From: Streptomyces sp. NBC_01210
GTDB taxonomy: Bacteria > Actinomycetota > Actinomycetes > Streptomycetales > Streptomycetaceae
Length of the DNA: 64,000 nt
Reading direction: 5' to 3'
NCBI RefSeq assembly: GCF_036010325.1
Contig: NZ_CP108549.1
Location: 5,952,001-6,016,000 of the forward strand
Shown: piece by piece, positions 52,543 through 63,357 of the stretch
Layout: each line of letters starts with the position of its first letter
How positions within the stretch are numbered: position 1 is the stretch's first letter
Translations under genes and position numbers: made by a program
Notes under the pieces: generated by a model
The model's input: the letters and a program-made list of their open reading frames with translations, nothing else
The model's database searches: none
Told to the model about the DNA's origin: nothing

Positions 52543-54210
52543 TTACGCCAGCCCCGGACCCCGCACCGGAATCGACGTGAATGTCGGCGCGGGCGCCGGC
52601 TCCGTGAAGAAGTCGTTGCCCTTGTCGTCCACCACGATGAACGCCGGGAAGTCCTCGACCTCGATCCGCCACACCGCCTCCATGCCGAGCTCCTCGTACT
52701 CGACGACCTCGACCTTCTTGATGCAGTCCTGCGCGAGCCGCGCCGCGGGCCCGCCGATCGAGCCCAGGTAGAACCCGCCGTGCGTCCCGCACGCGTTCGT
52801 CACCTGCTGCGAGCGGTTGCCCTTGGCCAGCATGACCCTGGAGCCGCCCGCCGCCTGGAACTGCTCGACGTACGAGTCCATACGGCCGGCCGTCGTCGGC
52901 CCGAAGGAGCCGGACGCATAGCCCTCGGGGGTCTTCGCCGGACCGGCGTAGTAGACCGGGTGGTCCTTCAGGTACTGCGGCATCTCCTCGCCCGCGTCGA
53001 GCCGCTCCTTGATCTTGGCGTGCGCGATGTCGCGGGCCACGACCAGCGGGCCGGTCAGCGAGAGCCGGGTCTTGACCGGGTACTTGGTGAGCTCGGCCAG
53101 CACCTCGTCCATCGGCCGGTTGAGGTCGATCTTCACGACGTCACCCGCCTCGTCCAAGTGCGCGTCCGTCGTGTCCGGCAGGAAACGTGCCGGGTCGGTC
53201 TCCAGCTGCTCCAGGAACACGCCCTCGGCAGTGATCTTCGCGGTGGCCTGGCGGTCGGCCGAGCAGGAGACGGCGATCGCGACGGGCAGCGAGGCGCCGT
53301 GACGCGGAAGGCGGACGACGCGGACGTCGTGGCAGAAGTACTTGCCGCCGAACTGCGCGCCGATGCCGATCTTCTGGGTGAGCTCGAAGACCTTCTCCTC
53401 CAGCTCCTTGTCCCGGAAGCCGTGGCCGGTGGCCGAGCCCTCGGCGGGCAGCTCGTCGAGGTAGTGCGCGGAGGCGTACTTCGCGGTCTTCAGCGCGAAC
53501 TCGGCGGACGTGCCGCCGACGACGATGGCGAGGTGGTAGGGCGGGCAGGCGGCCGTACCGAGCGAGCGGATCTTCTCCTCCAGGAACTTCATCATGGAGG
53601 CCTCGTTCAGGACCGCCTTGGTCTCCTGGAAGAGGAAGGACTTGTTGGCGGAGCCGCCGCCCTTTGCCATGAAGAGGAACTTGTACGCGCCGCCGTCGGT
53701 CGCGTACAGCTCGATCTGGGCGGGGAGGTTGGAGCCGGTGTTCTTCTCCTCCCACATGGTGAGCGGAGCCATCTGCGAGTAGCGCAGGTTGAGCTTGGTG
53801 TAGGCGTCGTAGATGCCGCGCGAGAGAGCTTCCTCGTCGCCGCCCTGCGTCAGGACGTTCTGGCCGCGCTTGCCCATGACGATCGCCGTGCCGGTGTCCT
53901 GGCACATCGGGAGTACGCCGGCGGCCGCGATGTTGGCGTTCTTCAGCAGGTCCAGCGCGACGAACTTGTCGTTGGAGGAGGCCTCCGGGTCGTCGACGAT
54001 ACGGCGCAGCTGCGCGAGGTGGGCGGGCCGCAGGTAGTGCGAGATGTCGTGCATGGCCTCGGCGGCGAGCGTACGCAGCGCCTCCGGCTCGACCTTGAGG
54101 AACGTACGCCCGTCGGCCTCGAAGGTGGAGACACCCTCGGAGGTCACCAGCCGGTACGGCGTGGTGTCCTCTCCCAGCGGGAGCAGATCGGAGTACTGAA
54201 ACTCTGGCAT
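52543..54210 (-). CDS. class I (iron-sulphur) fumarate hydratase
   Basis: The 555-residue protein matches the fused class I fumarases: an N-terminal alpha region with PMCQDTGTA and Cys in VSCSADRQ, and a C-terminal region with [12 protein letters not shown]. Three Cys bind the [4Fe-4S] cluster. It has the same activity as FumC but is sensitive to oxidants, so the pair allows the citric acid cycle to work under iron or redox stress. ATG 54210 was chosen to give the usual MPEF start; ATG 54219 is possible. Confidence 0.95.
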   Translation of the reverse strand: MPEFQYSDLLPLGEDTTPYRLVTSEGVSTFEADGRTFLKVEPEALRTLAAEAMHDISHYLRPAHLAQLRRIVDDPEASSNDKFVALDLLKNANIAAAGVLPMCQDTGTAIVMGKRGQNVLTQGGDEEALSRGIYDAYTKLNLRYSQMAPLTMWEEKNTGSNLPAQIELYATDGGAYKFLFMAKGGGSANKSFLFQETKAVLNEASMMKFLEEKIRSLGTAACPPYHLAIVVGGTSAEFALKTAKYASAHYLDELPAEGSATGHGFRDKELEEKVFELTQKIGIGAQFGGKYFCHDVRVVRLPRHGASLPVAIAVSCSADRQATAKITAEGVFLEQLETDPARFLPDTTDAHLDEAGDVVKIDLNRPMDEVLAELTKYPVKTRLSLTGPLVVARDIAHAKIKERLDAGEEMPQYLKDHPVYYAGPAKTPEGYASGSFGPTTAGRMDSYVEQFQAAGGSRVMLAKGNRSQQVTNACGTHGGFYLGSIGGPAARLAQDCIKKVEVVEYEELGMEAVWRIEVEDFPAFIVVDDKGNDFFTEPAPAPTFTSIPVRGPGLA

Positions 54211-54448
54211 TACGGCCATTCCTCACTCGGCAGACAGCGGCGCTGACGTCCATTGGCAGCGCGCCCTTCAGCGTAGAACGCGGTCGGCCGCGCAGGCTTG
54301 TGAGGTAGGGCTCACTCGCGCATCGAGGGGCGCCGGCAGGCCCTCCGGTGGGTGAGAGGCGGGGTCCGGGGCGAAGCCCCGGCGCCCGGCGCCGCGCCCG
54401 GCCCCGTACCCCTAGTCGCGATCTATCGCGTTTCGCTACGCTGGATCC

Positions 54449-55114
54449 GTGGACCTCGAAAAGCACCCCCAGAAGCCGGTCGCCCCCGCGGAGCCCAGCG
54501 ACGCCATCCGCGCCTCGGATGCCGACCGCGACCGGATCGCCGACATTCTCCGGGACGCCCTGGCCGAGGGCCGGCTGGACGCCGAGGAGCACTCCGAGCG
54601 GATCGACGCCGTCTACCGGGCCAAGACCGTCGGGGAACTGGAGCCGCTGGTCCGGGACTTGCCCGCGGCCCGCACCGGCACTCGTGGCGACGCCATGTCG
54701 TACGCGTACGGGCCCGAGGAGCCCGTCGGCCCCGCCGAGAATCTCATCGCCGTCTTCTCCAGCTCCACCCGCAAGGGCCGTTGGCGCGTCGGCCGCCGCA
54801 CCAACGCCTTCTCGCTCTTCGGCAACATCGAGATCGACCTCACCGAGGCGCTCTTCGAGCAGCGGCTGACCGTCATCAACGCCACCTCCATCTTCGGCAA
54901 TGTCGAAGTGCGGGTCCCGGAGAACATCTCGCTGCGCGGCAGCGGTACCGGGTTCTTCGGCAACTTCGACGTGCTCACCCTGGAGGCGGCCGATCCGGAG
55001 GCCCCGGTGGTCGTCGTGAACGGGTATTCGGTTTTCGGCAATGTCGAGGCCAGGCCCAAACGGGGCCGTCTCATCGCCGACCTCCATGACCGCCTGCGCA
55101 AACACCTCGGCTGA
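54449..55114 (+). CDS. DUF1707 and LiaF-like domain protein
   Basis: The 221-residue protein has an N-terminal DUF1707 helical domain (about 20-70; ASDADRDRIADILRDALAEGRL) and a C-terminal LiaF-like beta-helical domain (about 95-200; repeats around SLFGNIEIDL and SIFGNVEV). No signal or membrane helix is seen. Proteins of this type are linked to cell envelope stress in actinobacteria, but the function is not proven. It starts with GTG. Confidence 0.87.
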   Translation: MDLEKHPQKPVAPAEPSDAIRASDADRDRIADILRDALAEGRLDAEEHSERIDAVYRAKTVGELEPLVRDLPAARTGTRGDAMSYAYGPEEPVGPAENLIAVFSSSTRKGRWRVGRRTNAFSLFGNIEIDLTEALFEQRLTVINATSIFGNVEVRVPENISLRGSGTGFFGNFDVLTLEAADPEAPVVVVNGYSVFGNVEARPKRGRLIADLHDRLRKHLG

Positions 55115-55265
55115 CGGCTCCGCTCCGGAGCACTTTCCGGCCGCGAGCGCCTGCCCGCAATTCCGTGCCCCGGAACTCAGTGCCACTCAGTGAATAGGAG
55201 TGCGTACAGCGGGTAGGGAGTGCTGCATCGTCTCTCGCTCGCGAAGCCGTCGTCAGGAGTAGACC

Positions 55266-55616
55266 GTGCTGCAACTGCCGCATCAGTCCTTGCAGGTCGC
55301 CGCCGTTCCGCCCCAGCGAATTTCCGCTCGGGAAGATCAGGCCGGGCCCTGGCACGCGGAGGCGGTGTGCCGCCGGGACGAGGCCGGACTGTTCTTCGCT
55401 CCGTCCAAGGAACCGACGGCCGCGCGGCTGTCGCGCGAGGAGGCCGCGAAGCGGGTCTGCGCCCGCTGCCCCGTGATGGTCGAATGCCGGGAGCACGCCC
55501 TGCTCCAACCCGAGCCGTACGGCGTGTGGGGCGGGCTGACCGCGGCCGAGCGCCGCGTGGTGCTGGCCCGGCGCAGGCGGCGCGAGGTGGAGCTCAAGAA
55601 GTCGGCGGCGGCCTGA
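55266..55616 (+). CDS. wblI: WhiB-like iron-sulphur regulator
   Basis: The 116-residue protein has the four WhiB cysteines (Cys35, Cys65, Cys68, Cys74), the GVWGG turn (86-90) and a basic C-terminal AERRVVLARRRRRE helix for DNA binding. It binds a [4Fe-4S] cluster and should act with a sigma factor region 4. The neighbourhood beside glpX agrees with WblI of other streptomycetes, from memory, so the symbol is moderately supported. GTG 55266 has AGGAG 8 nt upstream. Confidence 0.9.
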   Translation: MLQLPHQSLQVAAVPPQRISAREDQAGPWHAEAVCRRDEAGLFFAPSKEPTAARLSREEAAKRVCARCPVMVECREHALLQPEPYGVWGGLTAAERRVVLARRRRREVELKKSAAA

Positions 55617-55629
55617 GCGCCGGGCAGGG

Positions 55630-55675
55630 ACGGGAAGGGGCGCCCCCACCGCACTTGGGGGGCGCCCCTTCCCGT
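55630..55675. terminator. hairpin between convergent wblI and glpX
   Basis: An 18-bp perfect stem (ACGGGAAGGGGCGCCCCC and complement, 10-nt loop) lies between the two stop codons. Confidence 0.88.
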
Positions 55676-55700
55676 ACCCGCTTGTCCCGCTCGGCTCGTC

Positions 55701-56732
55701 CTACTTGGCGCGGTCGAAGTCGATGGCGCTGTACGCGCGCAGCTTCGACAGCCGGTGGGTCGAGTCGATCTGGCGGATCGTGCCGGACTTGGAGCGCATC
55801 ACCAGCGAGGACGTGGTGGCGGTCTCGGCGCGGTAGCGCACGCCGCGCAGCAGCTCGCCGTCCGTGATGCCGGTGGCGACGAAGAACACGTTGTCGCCAC
55901 TGACCAGGTCGTTCGTGTGCAGCACCCGGTCCAGGTCGTGCCCGGCGTCGAGCGCGCGCTGCCGCTCGGCGTCGTCCTTGGGCCAGAGCTTGCCCTGGAT
56001 CGTGCCGCCGAGGCACTTTATGGCGCAGGCGGAGATGATGCCCTCGGGGGTGCCGCCGATGCCGAGCAGCAGATCGACGCCGGTGCCTTCGCGTACGGCC
56101 ATGACCGAGCCCGCGACATCGCCGTCCGAGATGAACTTGATGCGGGCGCCGGTCTCGCGGATCTCCTTGACGATGCCCTCGTGGCGGGGGCGGTCGAGGA
56201 TGACGACGGTGACGTCCTCGGGGGACATGTTCTTGGCCTTGGCGACCCGGCGGATATTGAGCGAGACGGGGGCGGTGATGTCGACGAAGTCGGCGGCCTC
56301 GGGGCCGGTGACCAGCTTGTCCATGTAGAAGACCGCGGACGGGTCGAACATGGTGCCGCGGTCGGCGGCGGCGAGCACGGCGATGGCGTTCGGCATGCCC
56401 TTGGCGTTCAGCGTGGTGCCGTCGATCGGGTCCACGGCGATGTCGACCTCGGCGCCGGTACCGTCGCCGATCCGCTCGCCGTTGAACAGCATCGGGGCTT
56501 CGTCCTTCTCGCCCTCGCCGATGACGACGACGCCGTTCATCGAGACGGTGGAGACGAGGGTTCGCATGGCCTTGACGGCCGCTCCGTCCGCGCCGATCTT
56601 GTCGCCGCGGCCGACCCACCGGCCGGCGGCCATTGCGGCGGCCTCGGTGACCCGGACCAGCTCCAGGGCGAGGTTGCGGTCGGGGGCCTCAGGAGAGACC
56701 TCGAGCTGGGACGGCAGATGATGCTCGGTCAT
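55701..56732 (-). CDS. glpX: class II fructose-1,6-bisphosphatase GlpX
   Basis: The 343-residue enzyme has [15 protein letters not shown] and [12 protein letters not shown] (metal-binding and substrate motifs) and DGDVAGSV. It removes phosphate from fructose 1,6-bisphosphate in gluconeogenesis, fitting the nearby fumarases and polyphosphate glucokinase. The ATG follows AAAGG. Confidence 0.96.
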   Translation of the reverse strand: MTEHHLPSQLEVSPEAPDRNLALELVRVTEAAAMAAGRWVGRGDKIGADGAAVKAMRTLVSTVSMNGVVVIGEGEKDEAPMLFNGERIGDGTGAEVDIAVDPIDGTTLNAKGMPNAIAVLAAADRGTMFDPSAVFYMDKLVTGPEAADFVDITAPVSLNIRRVAKAKNMSPEDVTVVILDRPRHEGIVKEIRETGARIKFISDGDVAGSVMAVREGTGVDLLLGIGGTPEGIISACAIKCLGGTIQGKLWPKDDAERQRALDAGHDLDRVLHTNDLVSGDNVFFVATGITDGELLRGVRYRAETATTSSLVMRSKSGTIRQIDSTHRLSKLRAYSAIDFDRAK

Positions 56733-56855
56733 CGGAGCGCACCTTTCTGTACGACGACGGCCGGAAAAGAGGGTGATCCGACTCTATCGGTACGTCGATA
56801 AATTGAGCAGAGGGGGCCACGTTTGAGCACACTTCCATGATGCGACCATGGGGGC

Positions 56856-57380
56856 GTGGCAGGTATGCGAGGCAGACAGACGGTGCGGGACATGGTGCTG
56901 TCGATGGCGGTGATCGGCGCCGTCGTCGCAGTGATCTACGTGTTCATTCCGCACGACGAAAAGGCGGACCCGGTCAAGGCGGTCGACTACCGGGTGGAGC
57001 TGCTGACGGCACGGCGCGCGGCGCCGTATCCGGTGGCGGCACCCGAGGGACTGGCGAAGGAGTGGAGGCCGACATCGGTCTCGTACAAGCGCGCCGATGC
57101 GGACGCCTGGCACCTCGGCTTCCTGGACCCGGACGGCGAGTACATCGCGGTCGAGCAGTCCACGGCGCCGGCCGGCAAGTTCATCCCGAAGGTCAGCCAG
57201 CAAGCCCGGGAGACCGGGAAGACGCAGCAGGTGGGCGGCGTGGCCTGGCAGCGCTGGGAGGGCCCGAAGTACGACGCGCTGGTGCGCGAGCACAAGGGCT
57301 CGACGACCGTGATCACGGGTACGGCGTCGCCGGAGCGGCTGGCGGAGATGGCGACCGCGCTGGAGTCCAAGAAGTCCTGA
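56856..57380 (+). CDS. DUF4245 membrane-anchored protein
   Basis: The 174-residue protein has one N-terminal membrane helix (about 14-34) and an extracellular DUF4245 domain (about 45-170) with PYPVAAPEGLAKEWRPTSV and GVAWQRWEG. It is divergent from glpX. The function is unknown. The GTG at 56856 lies just before the basic N-terminus. Confidence 0.87.
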   Translation: MAGMRGRQTVRDMVLSMAVIGAVVAVIYVFIPHDEKADPVKAVDYRVELLTARRAAPYPVAAPEGLAKEWRPTSVSYKRADADAWHLGFLDPDGEYIAVEQSTAPAGKFIPKVSQQARETGKTQQVGGVAWQRWEGPKYDALVREHKGSTTVITGTASPERLAEMATALESKKS

Positions 57381-57394
57381 TCTCGTTGTAGGAA

Positions 57395-57430
57395 AAGGCC
57401 GCCGCACCCCGGAGCGGGTGCGGCGGCCTT
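57395..57430. terminator. hairpin between convergent DUF4245 and nitroreductase genes
   Basis: AAGGCCGCCGCACCC pairs perfectly with GGGTGCGGCGGCCTT around a 6-nt loop, immediately before TCTGCTT. Confidence 0.87.
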
Positions 57431-57444
57431 CTGCTTGTGCGGGA

Positions 57445-58035
57445 TCAGACGGTGGTGACGACCTCGTCGTAGGACAGTCGCGGCGAGCGCGGGAACGAGG
57501 CGTCCTCGCCGGGCTTGCCGATGTTGACGATCATCAGCGGGGTGTGGTCGCCGTCCAGGAACTCCTTCTGGACGCCGGCGAAGTCGAAGCCCGTCATCGG
57601 GCCCGCGGCCAGGCCGGCGGCGCGGACGCCGACGATGAAGTACGCGGCCTGCAGCGCGGCGTTGAGGGCGGCGGCCTGCTCACGGACCGGGCGCTCGGCG
57701 AAGAACATGTCCTTGGCCTGCGGGAAGTGCGGGAACAGGGTCGGGAGCTCCTCATGGAACTCGTTGTCGGCGGCGAGGATCGCGACCAGCGGGGCGGTGG
57801 CGGTCTTCGGCTGGTTGCCCTCGGCCATGTGCTTGACCAGACGCTCACGAGCCTCGTCGGAGCGGACCAGGACGACGCGCAGCGGGCTCTGGTTGAAGGC
57901 GGTCGGGCCGAATTTGACCAGGTCGTAGATCGCCTGGACCTGCTCCTCGGTCACCGGCTCGTCGGTGAACGTGTTGGCGGTGCGGGCCTCACGGAAGAGG
58001 AGGTCCTGGGCGGCGGAGTCAAGGGCGAGGGTCAT
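57445..58035 (-). CDS. nitroreductase family protein, RutE/HadB-like
   Basis: The 196-residue protein fits the small RutE (malonic semialdehyde reductase) group: FREARTANTFTDEPVTEEQVQAIYDLVKFGPTAFN, then SPLRVVLV and PMTGFDFAGVQKEFL. It should bind FMN and reduce an aldehyde or nitro compound with NAD(P)H. No rut operon is present here, so the true substrate is open. Confidence 0.9.
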   Translation of the reverse strand: MTLALDSAAQDLLFREARTANTFTDEPVTEEQVQAIYDLVKFGPTAFNQSPLRVVLVRSDEARERLVKHMAEGNQPKTATAPLVAILAADNEFHEELPTLFPHFPQAKDMFFAERPVREQAAALNAALQAAYFIVGVRAAGLAAGPMTGFDFAGVQKEFLDGDHTPLMIVNIGKPGEDASFPRSPRLSYDEVVTTV

Positions 58036-58164
58036 GCTGGCGTACCTTCCGGGGGGCGTGCAGAGGATCTTTACGACGGCTCCAACCGCACCCCGTTGGA
58101 TTAAATTTCAACTACATGCCCATGGTGACCCGACTCACACCCGGGAGCACCCCCCCGGACCTGC

Positions 58165-58419
58165 TCAGTCTTCGGCGGCCTCGGCGGCCTCGCCCTCTCT
58201 CGTGCCCTCGCCCTTCCCCTCGGAAAGCGCCGCGTCGAGCCGCGCGCGGGCGCCCTCCAGCCAGTGGCGGCAGACCTTCGCCAGCTCCTCGCCGCGCTCC
58301 CACAGAGCCAGCGACTCCTCGAGCGTCGTGCCACCCGCCTCCAGGCGGCGTACGACCTCGATCAGCTCGTCCCGCGCCTGCTCGTAACCGAGCGCGGCCT
58401 CGTCCGTCTTGGCACCCAT
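58165..58419 (-). CDS. xseB: exodeoxyribonuclease VII small subunit
   Basis: The 84-residue protein has the XseB core [42 protein letters not shown] (about 10-50) and an acidic, Glu-rich tail. With XseA it forms the single-strand-specific exonuclease VII. ATG 58419 was chosen as the family start. xseA lies 100 nt upstream in the same direction. Confidence 0.93.
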   Translation of the reverse strand: MGAKTDEAALGYEQARDELIEVVRRLEAGGTTLEESLALWERGEELAKVCRHWLEGARARLDAALSEGKGEGTREGEAAEAAED

Positions 58420-58519
58420 GCGATCCACCCTATGTGTGAGGTAGGACAACGACCGTCACCTGCTCACGGTTCATCTGTTCACGACGCGCCGGCCGCTGTT
58501 CACGACGCGTCGGCCGCGC

Positions 58520-59728
58520 TCACTCCGCGACCCGTACGGCGAACTCGCCCTCCGAGACCCGCGCCCGCAGCTCGTCACCCACCGCGACCTCCTCCGGCGA
58601 GCGGACCACCGATCCGTCCGCCCGCTGCAGCACCGCGTACCCCCGCTCCAGCGTCGCCGCCGGGGACAGCGAGACCACCCGCGCCCGGGTGTGCGCCAGC
58701 TCCGAGTCCGCCCGGTCCAGCAGATGCCCGAGCACCCGCCGACTGCGGGCGACCAGCGCGGCGGCCTCCGCCTCGCGCTCGTCCACCATCCGGTGCGGGT
58801 GCTCCATCGACGGCCGGGCCAGCGCATGGGCCAGACCCCGCTCCTCCCGGTCCAGCAGCCCCCGGACGGTGCGCAGCGCACGGTCCCGCAGCTGCCGCAC
58901 CCGGTCCAGTTCCTCGCCGACGTCAGGGACGACCTTCTTCGCCGCGTCCGTCGGCGTCGACGCCCGCAGATCGGCCACCAGGTCGAGCAGCGGCGCGTCC
59001 GGCTCGTGCCCGATGGCCGACACCACCGGCGTACGGCACTCGGACACCGCGCGCACCAGCTGCTCGTCCGAGAACGGCAGCAGATCCTCCACGCTGCCGC
59101 CGCCGCGCGCCACGATGATCACGTCCACGTCCGGGAGCGTGTCCAACTCCTTCACCGCCTGGACGACCTGGGCCACCGCGTGCACGCCCTGCACCGCCAC
59201 ATTGCGCACCTCGAAGCGGACGGCCGGCCACCGCCGCCGGGCGTTCTCCAGTACGTCGCGTTCGGCAGCGGACGCACGCCCGCACACCAGCCCCACCCGG
59301 TGCGGCAGGAACGGCAGCGCCTTCTTCCGCTCGACGGCGAACAGCCCCTCCGCGCCCAGCGTCCGCTTCAGCTGCTCGAGCCGGGCGAGCAGTTCACCGA
59401 TGCCCACCGGCCTTATCTCCACGGCCCGCAGTGACAGCTGCCCCCGCGGCGCGTACCACTCCGGCTTGGCGTGCACCACGACCCGCGCGCCCTCCGCCAC
59501 CACATCCGCGACCGCGTCGAAGACCTGCCGGAAGCAGGTGACACCCACCGAGATGTCGTACGACGGGTCGCGCAGCGTCATGAAGACGACCCCGGCGCCC
59601 GGCCGCCGCGACAGCTGGGTGATCTGCCCTTCCACCCAGACCGCCCCGAGCCGGTCGATCCACCCTCCGATGAGCCGTGACACCTCGCCGACCGGCAGCG
59701 GCGCTTCCGCGGACGTGTTGAGAGCCAT
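58520..59728 (-). CDS. xseA: exodeoxyribonuclease VII large subunit
   Basis: The 402-residue protein has an N-terminal OB fold (about 8-105; [23 protein letters not shown]), the catalytic core (about 125-310; [48 protein letters not shown]) and a C-terminal coiled coil. Together with XseB it degrades single-stranded DNA in repair. ATG 59728 gives the usual start. Confidence 0.95.
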   Translation of the reverse strand: MALNTSAEAPLPVGEVSRLIGGWIDRLGAVWVEGQITQLSRRPGAGVVFMTLRDPSYDISVGVTCFRQVFDAVADVVAEGARVVVHAKPEWYAPRGQLSLRAVEIRPVGIGELLARLEQLKRTLGAEGLFAVERKKALPFLPHRVGLVCGRASAAERDVLENARRRWPAVRFEVRNVAVQGVHAVAQVVQAVKELDTLPDVDVIIVARGGGSVEDLLPFSDEQLVRAVSECRTPVVSAIGHEPDAPLLDLVADLRASTPTDAAKKVVPDVGEELDRVRQLRDRALRTVRGLLDREERGLAHALARPSMEHPHRMVDEREAEAAALVARSRRVLGHLLDRADSELAHTRARVVSLSPAATLERGYAVLQRADGSVVRSPEEVAVGDELRARVSEGEFAVRVAE

Positions 59729-59774
59729 ACGGGCGAGCGTATCGGCCGCGTACGACAACATCCCTCAGCGCGAG

Positions 59775-61136
59775 CTACACCGCGGAACCGTGCCGCTCCC
59801 ACTGCACCGCGAGCACGATCAGCCCCACCCCCAGCCACAGCACACCCACCACCTGCGCCGCCCCGGCCGCCGCCACGATCACCGTGACCGTCACCGCCGC
59901 GCCCAGCGCCGGCATCACCAGATGCCGCAACCAGTCGGGGGTGCCATCACGCCGCTTCACCACGAACCAGCCGATCACCGACGCGTGCAGCAGCGTGAAG
60001 GCGGTCAAGGCGCCGATGTCGACCACCGACACCAGATGATCCAGACCGTCGCCGCGCCGCGCCGCCCACACCGCGGCCACCATCGTCACGGCCGCGGCCA
60101 ACAGCAGTGCAAGCCGTGGCACACCCGAATCCGTGCGTGAAAGCACGCGCGGCAGCCGACGGTCCCGCGCCATCGCGAAGAGCAGTCGGCCCGCCGCTGC
60201 CTGCCCGGCCAGCGCCGCGAACGCCGCCCCGATCGCCTTGCTGGCCGCGACCAGGTCGTGCAGCCAGCCCCCGACCGAGGTGTCCACCGCGTCGTAGAAG
60301 GCCGACCCCTGTTTGACCGGCTCGGCCGCCAGCTCCGCCGACGACAGCGGCTCGAGCAGCGCCGCCAGATACGTCTGCGCCACGAACAGCCCACCCGCCA
60401 GCGCCAGACAGAACAGCACCGCCCTGGCCACCTTCCGCGAGCCGCCCGTCACCTCCTCCGCGAACGAGGCGATCGCGTCGAAGCCGAGATACGACAGCAC
60501 CGCCACCGACACCGCGCTGAACACCGCCGTCATCGAGAAGCCCGCGTCACCGGTCAGCGGCGACAGCCAGTCGCGCCGCGCCCCGTCCTGCCCGAGCGTC
60601 ACGACGGCCGACACCATGAACACCAGCAGCACCACGATCTCCATCGCCAGCACCGCGAAGCCGACCCGGGCCGCCGCCCGTACGCCCCACAGATTCAGCA
60701 GCGTGGTGACCACCACGGCGATCCCGGTCCACACCCACCGGTCCACCTCCGGGACCAGCGCCTCCATCGCGATCCCGGAGAAGAGATACGCGACGGCCGG
60801 GATCAGCAGATAGTCGAGCATCGCCATCCAGCCGGCGATGAACCCCGGCGCATCGCCGAGCCCCTTGCGCGCGTATGTGTAGACCGAGCCGGCCTGCGGC
60901 GCGACCCGCACCATCAGCGCGTAACTGAAGGCGGTGAACGCCATGGCGATCGTCGCGACCGCATAGACGAGCGCCACGGCCCCGTGCGACTTCGCGTCGA
61001 GCGTGCCGAACACGCCGACCGGCGCCATGGGTGCGATGAAGAGCAGACCGTAGACGAGGAGATCCCGGAATCCGAGCGTGCGCCGCAGCCCGCTGTCGGT
61101 GCCGTCCCCCGTGTCGGACCCTTCAGCTGCCGCCAT
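59775..61136 (-). CDS. APC-family amino acid permease
   Basis: The 453-residue protein has about twelve membrane helices and the APC features [14 protein letters not shown] in helix 1 and [16 protein letters not shown] in helix 6. It should import amino acids or related compounds by proton symport; the substrate cannot be inferred. ATG 61136 has GGAGGG upstream. It is divergent from ispH, with only 87 nt between. Confidence 0.92.
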   Translation of the reverse strand: MAAAEGSDTGDGTDSGLRRTLGFRDLLVYGLLFIAPMAPVGVFGTLDAKSHGAVALVYAVATIAMAFTAFSYALMVRVAPQAGSVYTYARKGLGDAPGFIAGWMAMLDYLLIPAVAYLFSGIAMEALVPEVDRWVWTGIAVVVTTLLNLWGVRAAARVGFAVLAMEIVVLLVFMVSAVVTLGQDGARRDWLSPLTGDAGFSMTAVFSAVSVAVLSYLGFDAIASFAEEVTGGSRKVARAVLFCLALAGGLFVAQTYLAALLEPLSSAELAAEPVKQGSAFYDAVDTSVGGWLHDLVAASKAIGAAFAALAGQAAAGRLLFAMARDRRLPRVLSRTDSGVPRLALLLAAAVTMVAAVWAARRGDGLDHLVSVVDIGALTAFTLLHASVIGWFVVKRRDGTPDWLRHLVMPALGAAVTVTVIVAAAGAAQVVGVLWLGVGLIVLAVQWERHGSAV

Positions 61137-61223
61137 CGCGTCCCTCCGTCGCTCGCGTCCCGCCTCAGTCTTCCCCCTGAGGGTGATCTCTGGCCTTCCC
61201 GACGCGGCCTTACGATGGGGGGC

Positions 61224-62207
61224 ATGACTGCTACGACTCCTGCCCGACGCGTCCTGCTCGCCGCTCCCCGTGGCTACTGCGCGGGCGTGGACCGTGCCGT
61301 GATCGCCGTGGAGAAGGCCCTGGAGCAGTACGGGTCGCCGATCTACGTCCGCCACGAGATCGTCCACAACAAGTACGTCGTACAGACCCTTGAGAAGAAG
61401 GGCGCGATCTTCGTCGAGGAGACGGCGGAGGTCCCCGAGGGGTCGATCGTCATGTTCTCGGCGCACGGCGTGGCCCCGGTCGTCCACGAGGAGGCCGCCG
61501 AGCGCAAGCTCGCGACCATCGACGCGACCTGCCCGCTGGTGACCAAGGTCCACAAGGAAGCCGTCCGGTTCGCCAACGAGGACTACGACATCCTGCTGAT
61601 CGGGCACGACGGCCACGAGGAAGTCATCGGTACGTCCGGCGAGGCCCCCGAACACATCACGCTCGTGGACGGCCCCGAGGATGTCGCGAACGTCTCCGTA
61701 CGGGACGAGTCGAAGGTCGTCTGGCTCTCCCAGACCACGCTTTCGGTCGACGAGACGATGGAGACGGTCGACGCGCTCAAGACGAAGTTCCCGCAGCTGA
61801 TCTCCCCGCCGAGCGACGACATCTGCTACGCCACGCAGAACCGCCAGATCGCGGTCAAGCAGATGGGCGCCGAGGCGGACCTGGTCGTCGTCGTCGGCTC
61901 CAAGAACTCCTCGAACTCCGTCCGGCTGGTCGAGGTGGCGCTGGGCGCGGGCGCGCGCGACGCGCATCTGGTGGACTACGCCTCGGAGATCGAAGAGGCC
62001 TGGCTGGACGGCGTCTCGACGGTCGGCGTCACTTCCGGCGCGTCGGTGCCCGAGGTCCTGGTCGAGGGCGTACTGGAGTGGCTGTCGCAGCGCGGTTTCG
62101 AGGATGTCGAGATCGTCAAGGCGGCCGAGGAGTCGATCACCTTCTCGCTGCCGAAGGAGCTCCGCCGCGATCTGCGCGCGGAGGCGGCGGAGCTGTCGGG
62201 AAAGTAG
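61224..62207 (+). CDS. ispH: 4-hydroxy-3-methylbut-2-enyl diphosphate reductase
   Basis: The 327-residue enzyme has the three cluster cysteines (in [22 protein letters not shown] and [10 protein letters not shown]) and the substrate histidines (RHEIVHN, SAHGV, GHDGHEE). It makes IPP and DMAPP in the last step of the MEP pathway. ATG 61224 follows GGGGGG; ATG 61215 adds three residues. A 12-nt tandem repeat follows the stop directly. Confidence 0.96.
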   Translation: MTATTPARRVLLAAPRGYCAGVDRAVIAVEKALEQYGSPIYVRHEIVHNKYVVQTLEKKGAIFVEETAEVPEGSIVMFSAHGVAPVVHEEAAERKLATIDATCPLVTKVHKEAVRFANEDYDILLIGHDGHEEVIGTSGEAPEHITLVDGPEDVANVSVRDESKVVWLSQTTLSVDETMETVDALKTKFPQLISPPSDDICYATQNRQIAVKQMGAEADLVVVVGSKNSSNSVRLVEVALGAGARDAHLVDYASEIEEAWLDGVSTVGVTSGASVPEVLVEGVLEWLSQRGFEDVEIVKAAEESITFSLPKELRRDLRAEAAELSGK

Positions 62208-62208
62208 T

Positions 62209-62268
62209 CCGATCATCGACCCGATCATCGACCCGATCATCGACCCGATCATCGACCCGATCAGCAGT
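62209..62268. repeat. 12-bp tandem repeat between ispH and ppgK
   Basis: CCGATCATCGAC occurs four times without change (62209-62256), followed by a diverged fifth unit. It lies in the 102-nt gap, just upstream of the ppgK promoter. Confidence 0.92.
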
Positions 62269-62309
62269 CCGACAAGTGACCGTCAGCCGCTGCCCGTAAC
62301 GTTGTGTCC

Positions 62310-63050
62310 ATGAACGTGTTCGGAGTGGACATCGGCGGATCCGGCATCAAGGGCGCACCTGTGGACCTTGAGCGCGGCGACCTGGTGCAGGAGCGCCACA
62401 AAGTCCTGACCCCACACCCATCGACGCCCGCAGCCGTGGCGGACGGCGTCGCCGAGGTGATCGCGAATTTCGGCTGGTCGGGCCCGGTAGGCATCACCTT
62501 CCCCGGCGTCGTCACGAGCGGCGTCACCCGCACTGCGGCCAATGTGGACAAGGGCTGGGTCGACGTGGACGCCTCGAAGCTGCTCGGCGAGCGCCTCGGT
62601 GGCCTGTCGGTGACGATCCTGAACGACGCGGACGCGGCGGGCGTCGCGGAGATGACGTTCGGGGCGGGCCGCGGCCGCAAGGGGACGGTGATCCTGCTGA
62701 CCTTCGGTACGGGCATCGGCAGCGCGGTCTTCATCGACGGCCGGCTGGTCCCGAACACCGAACTGGGCCACCTCGAGCTGCACGGCCACGACGCCGAGAA
62801 GCACGCCTCCACGAAGGTCAAGGAGGACGAGGGCCTGAGCTGGCAGCGCTGGGCGCACCGGGTGCAGAAGTACCTGGCCCATGTGGAGATGCTGTTCTCG
62901 CCGGAGCTGTTCATCATCGGCGGCGGTGTGAGCCGTAAGGCGGACAAGTTCGTGCCGCTGATCGAGGGCATCAGGGCGGAGATCGTCCCGGCGGAACTGC
63001 AGAACAACGCGGGGATCGTGGGCGCGGCGATGGCGGCGGCGGGCAGGTAG
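62310..63050 (+). CDS. ppgK: polyphosphate glucokinase
   Basis: The 246-residue ROK-like kinase has [16 protein letters not shown] (phosphate loop), [22 protein letters not shown] and [13 protein letters not shown]. It phosphorylates glucose using polyphosphate or ATP. No ribosome site is seen; TAACGT (62297-62302) ends 7 nt before ATG 62310, so the mRNA is probably leaderless. Confidence 0.94.
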   Translation: MNVFGVDIGGSGIKGAPVDLERGDLVQERHKVLTPHPSTPAAVADGVAEVIANFGWSGPVGITFPGVVTSGVTRTAANVDKGWVDVDASKLLGERLGGLSVTILNDADAAGVAEMTFGAGRGRKGTVILLTFGTGIGSAVFIDGRLVPNTELGHLELHGHDAEKHASTKVKEDEGLSWQRWAHRVQKYLAHVEMLFSPELFIIGGGVSRKADKFVPLIEGIRAEIVPAELQNNAGIVGAAMAAAGR

Positions 63051-63059
63051 CGGGGCGGC

Positions 63060-63357
63060 GGGACTCTGCCGGTACGGGCGGGAGCCCGCCGGGCCGGGGC
63101 ACCTCAGCCGGTACGGGCGCGCAGAGCACGCACCCCGTCCTTGCGCCTCAGCCGGTACGGGCGGGAGCCGTGCGCACCTCGTAGGCGGGACTCTGCCGGC
63201 CCAGGCGAGGGCGCACCCCGGTCCTCGCGGCTCAGCGGGTCCAGGCGGGAGCCCGCGCAGCTCGTACGCGGGCCTCAGCGGGTCCAGGCGGGAGCCGCGC
63301 GCAGCTCATACGCGGGACTCAGTCGGCCCAGGCGAGGGCGCACCCCGTCCTCGCGGC
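63060..63357. repeat. degenerate 38-47 bp tandem repeats
   Basis: The gap holds about seven imperfect units beginning CTCAGCcGGTaCgGGCGgGAGCc, with alternating tails such as GCAGCTCgTACGCGGG and GCGCACCCCGTCCTCGCGG. There is no open frame with codon bias. It lies between convergent genes and may vary in copy number. Confidence 0.75.

Noticed and set aside
62209..62268. CRISPR-like repeat array
   Set aside because: Units are 12 bp with no spacers and no cas genes are near.
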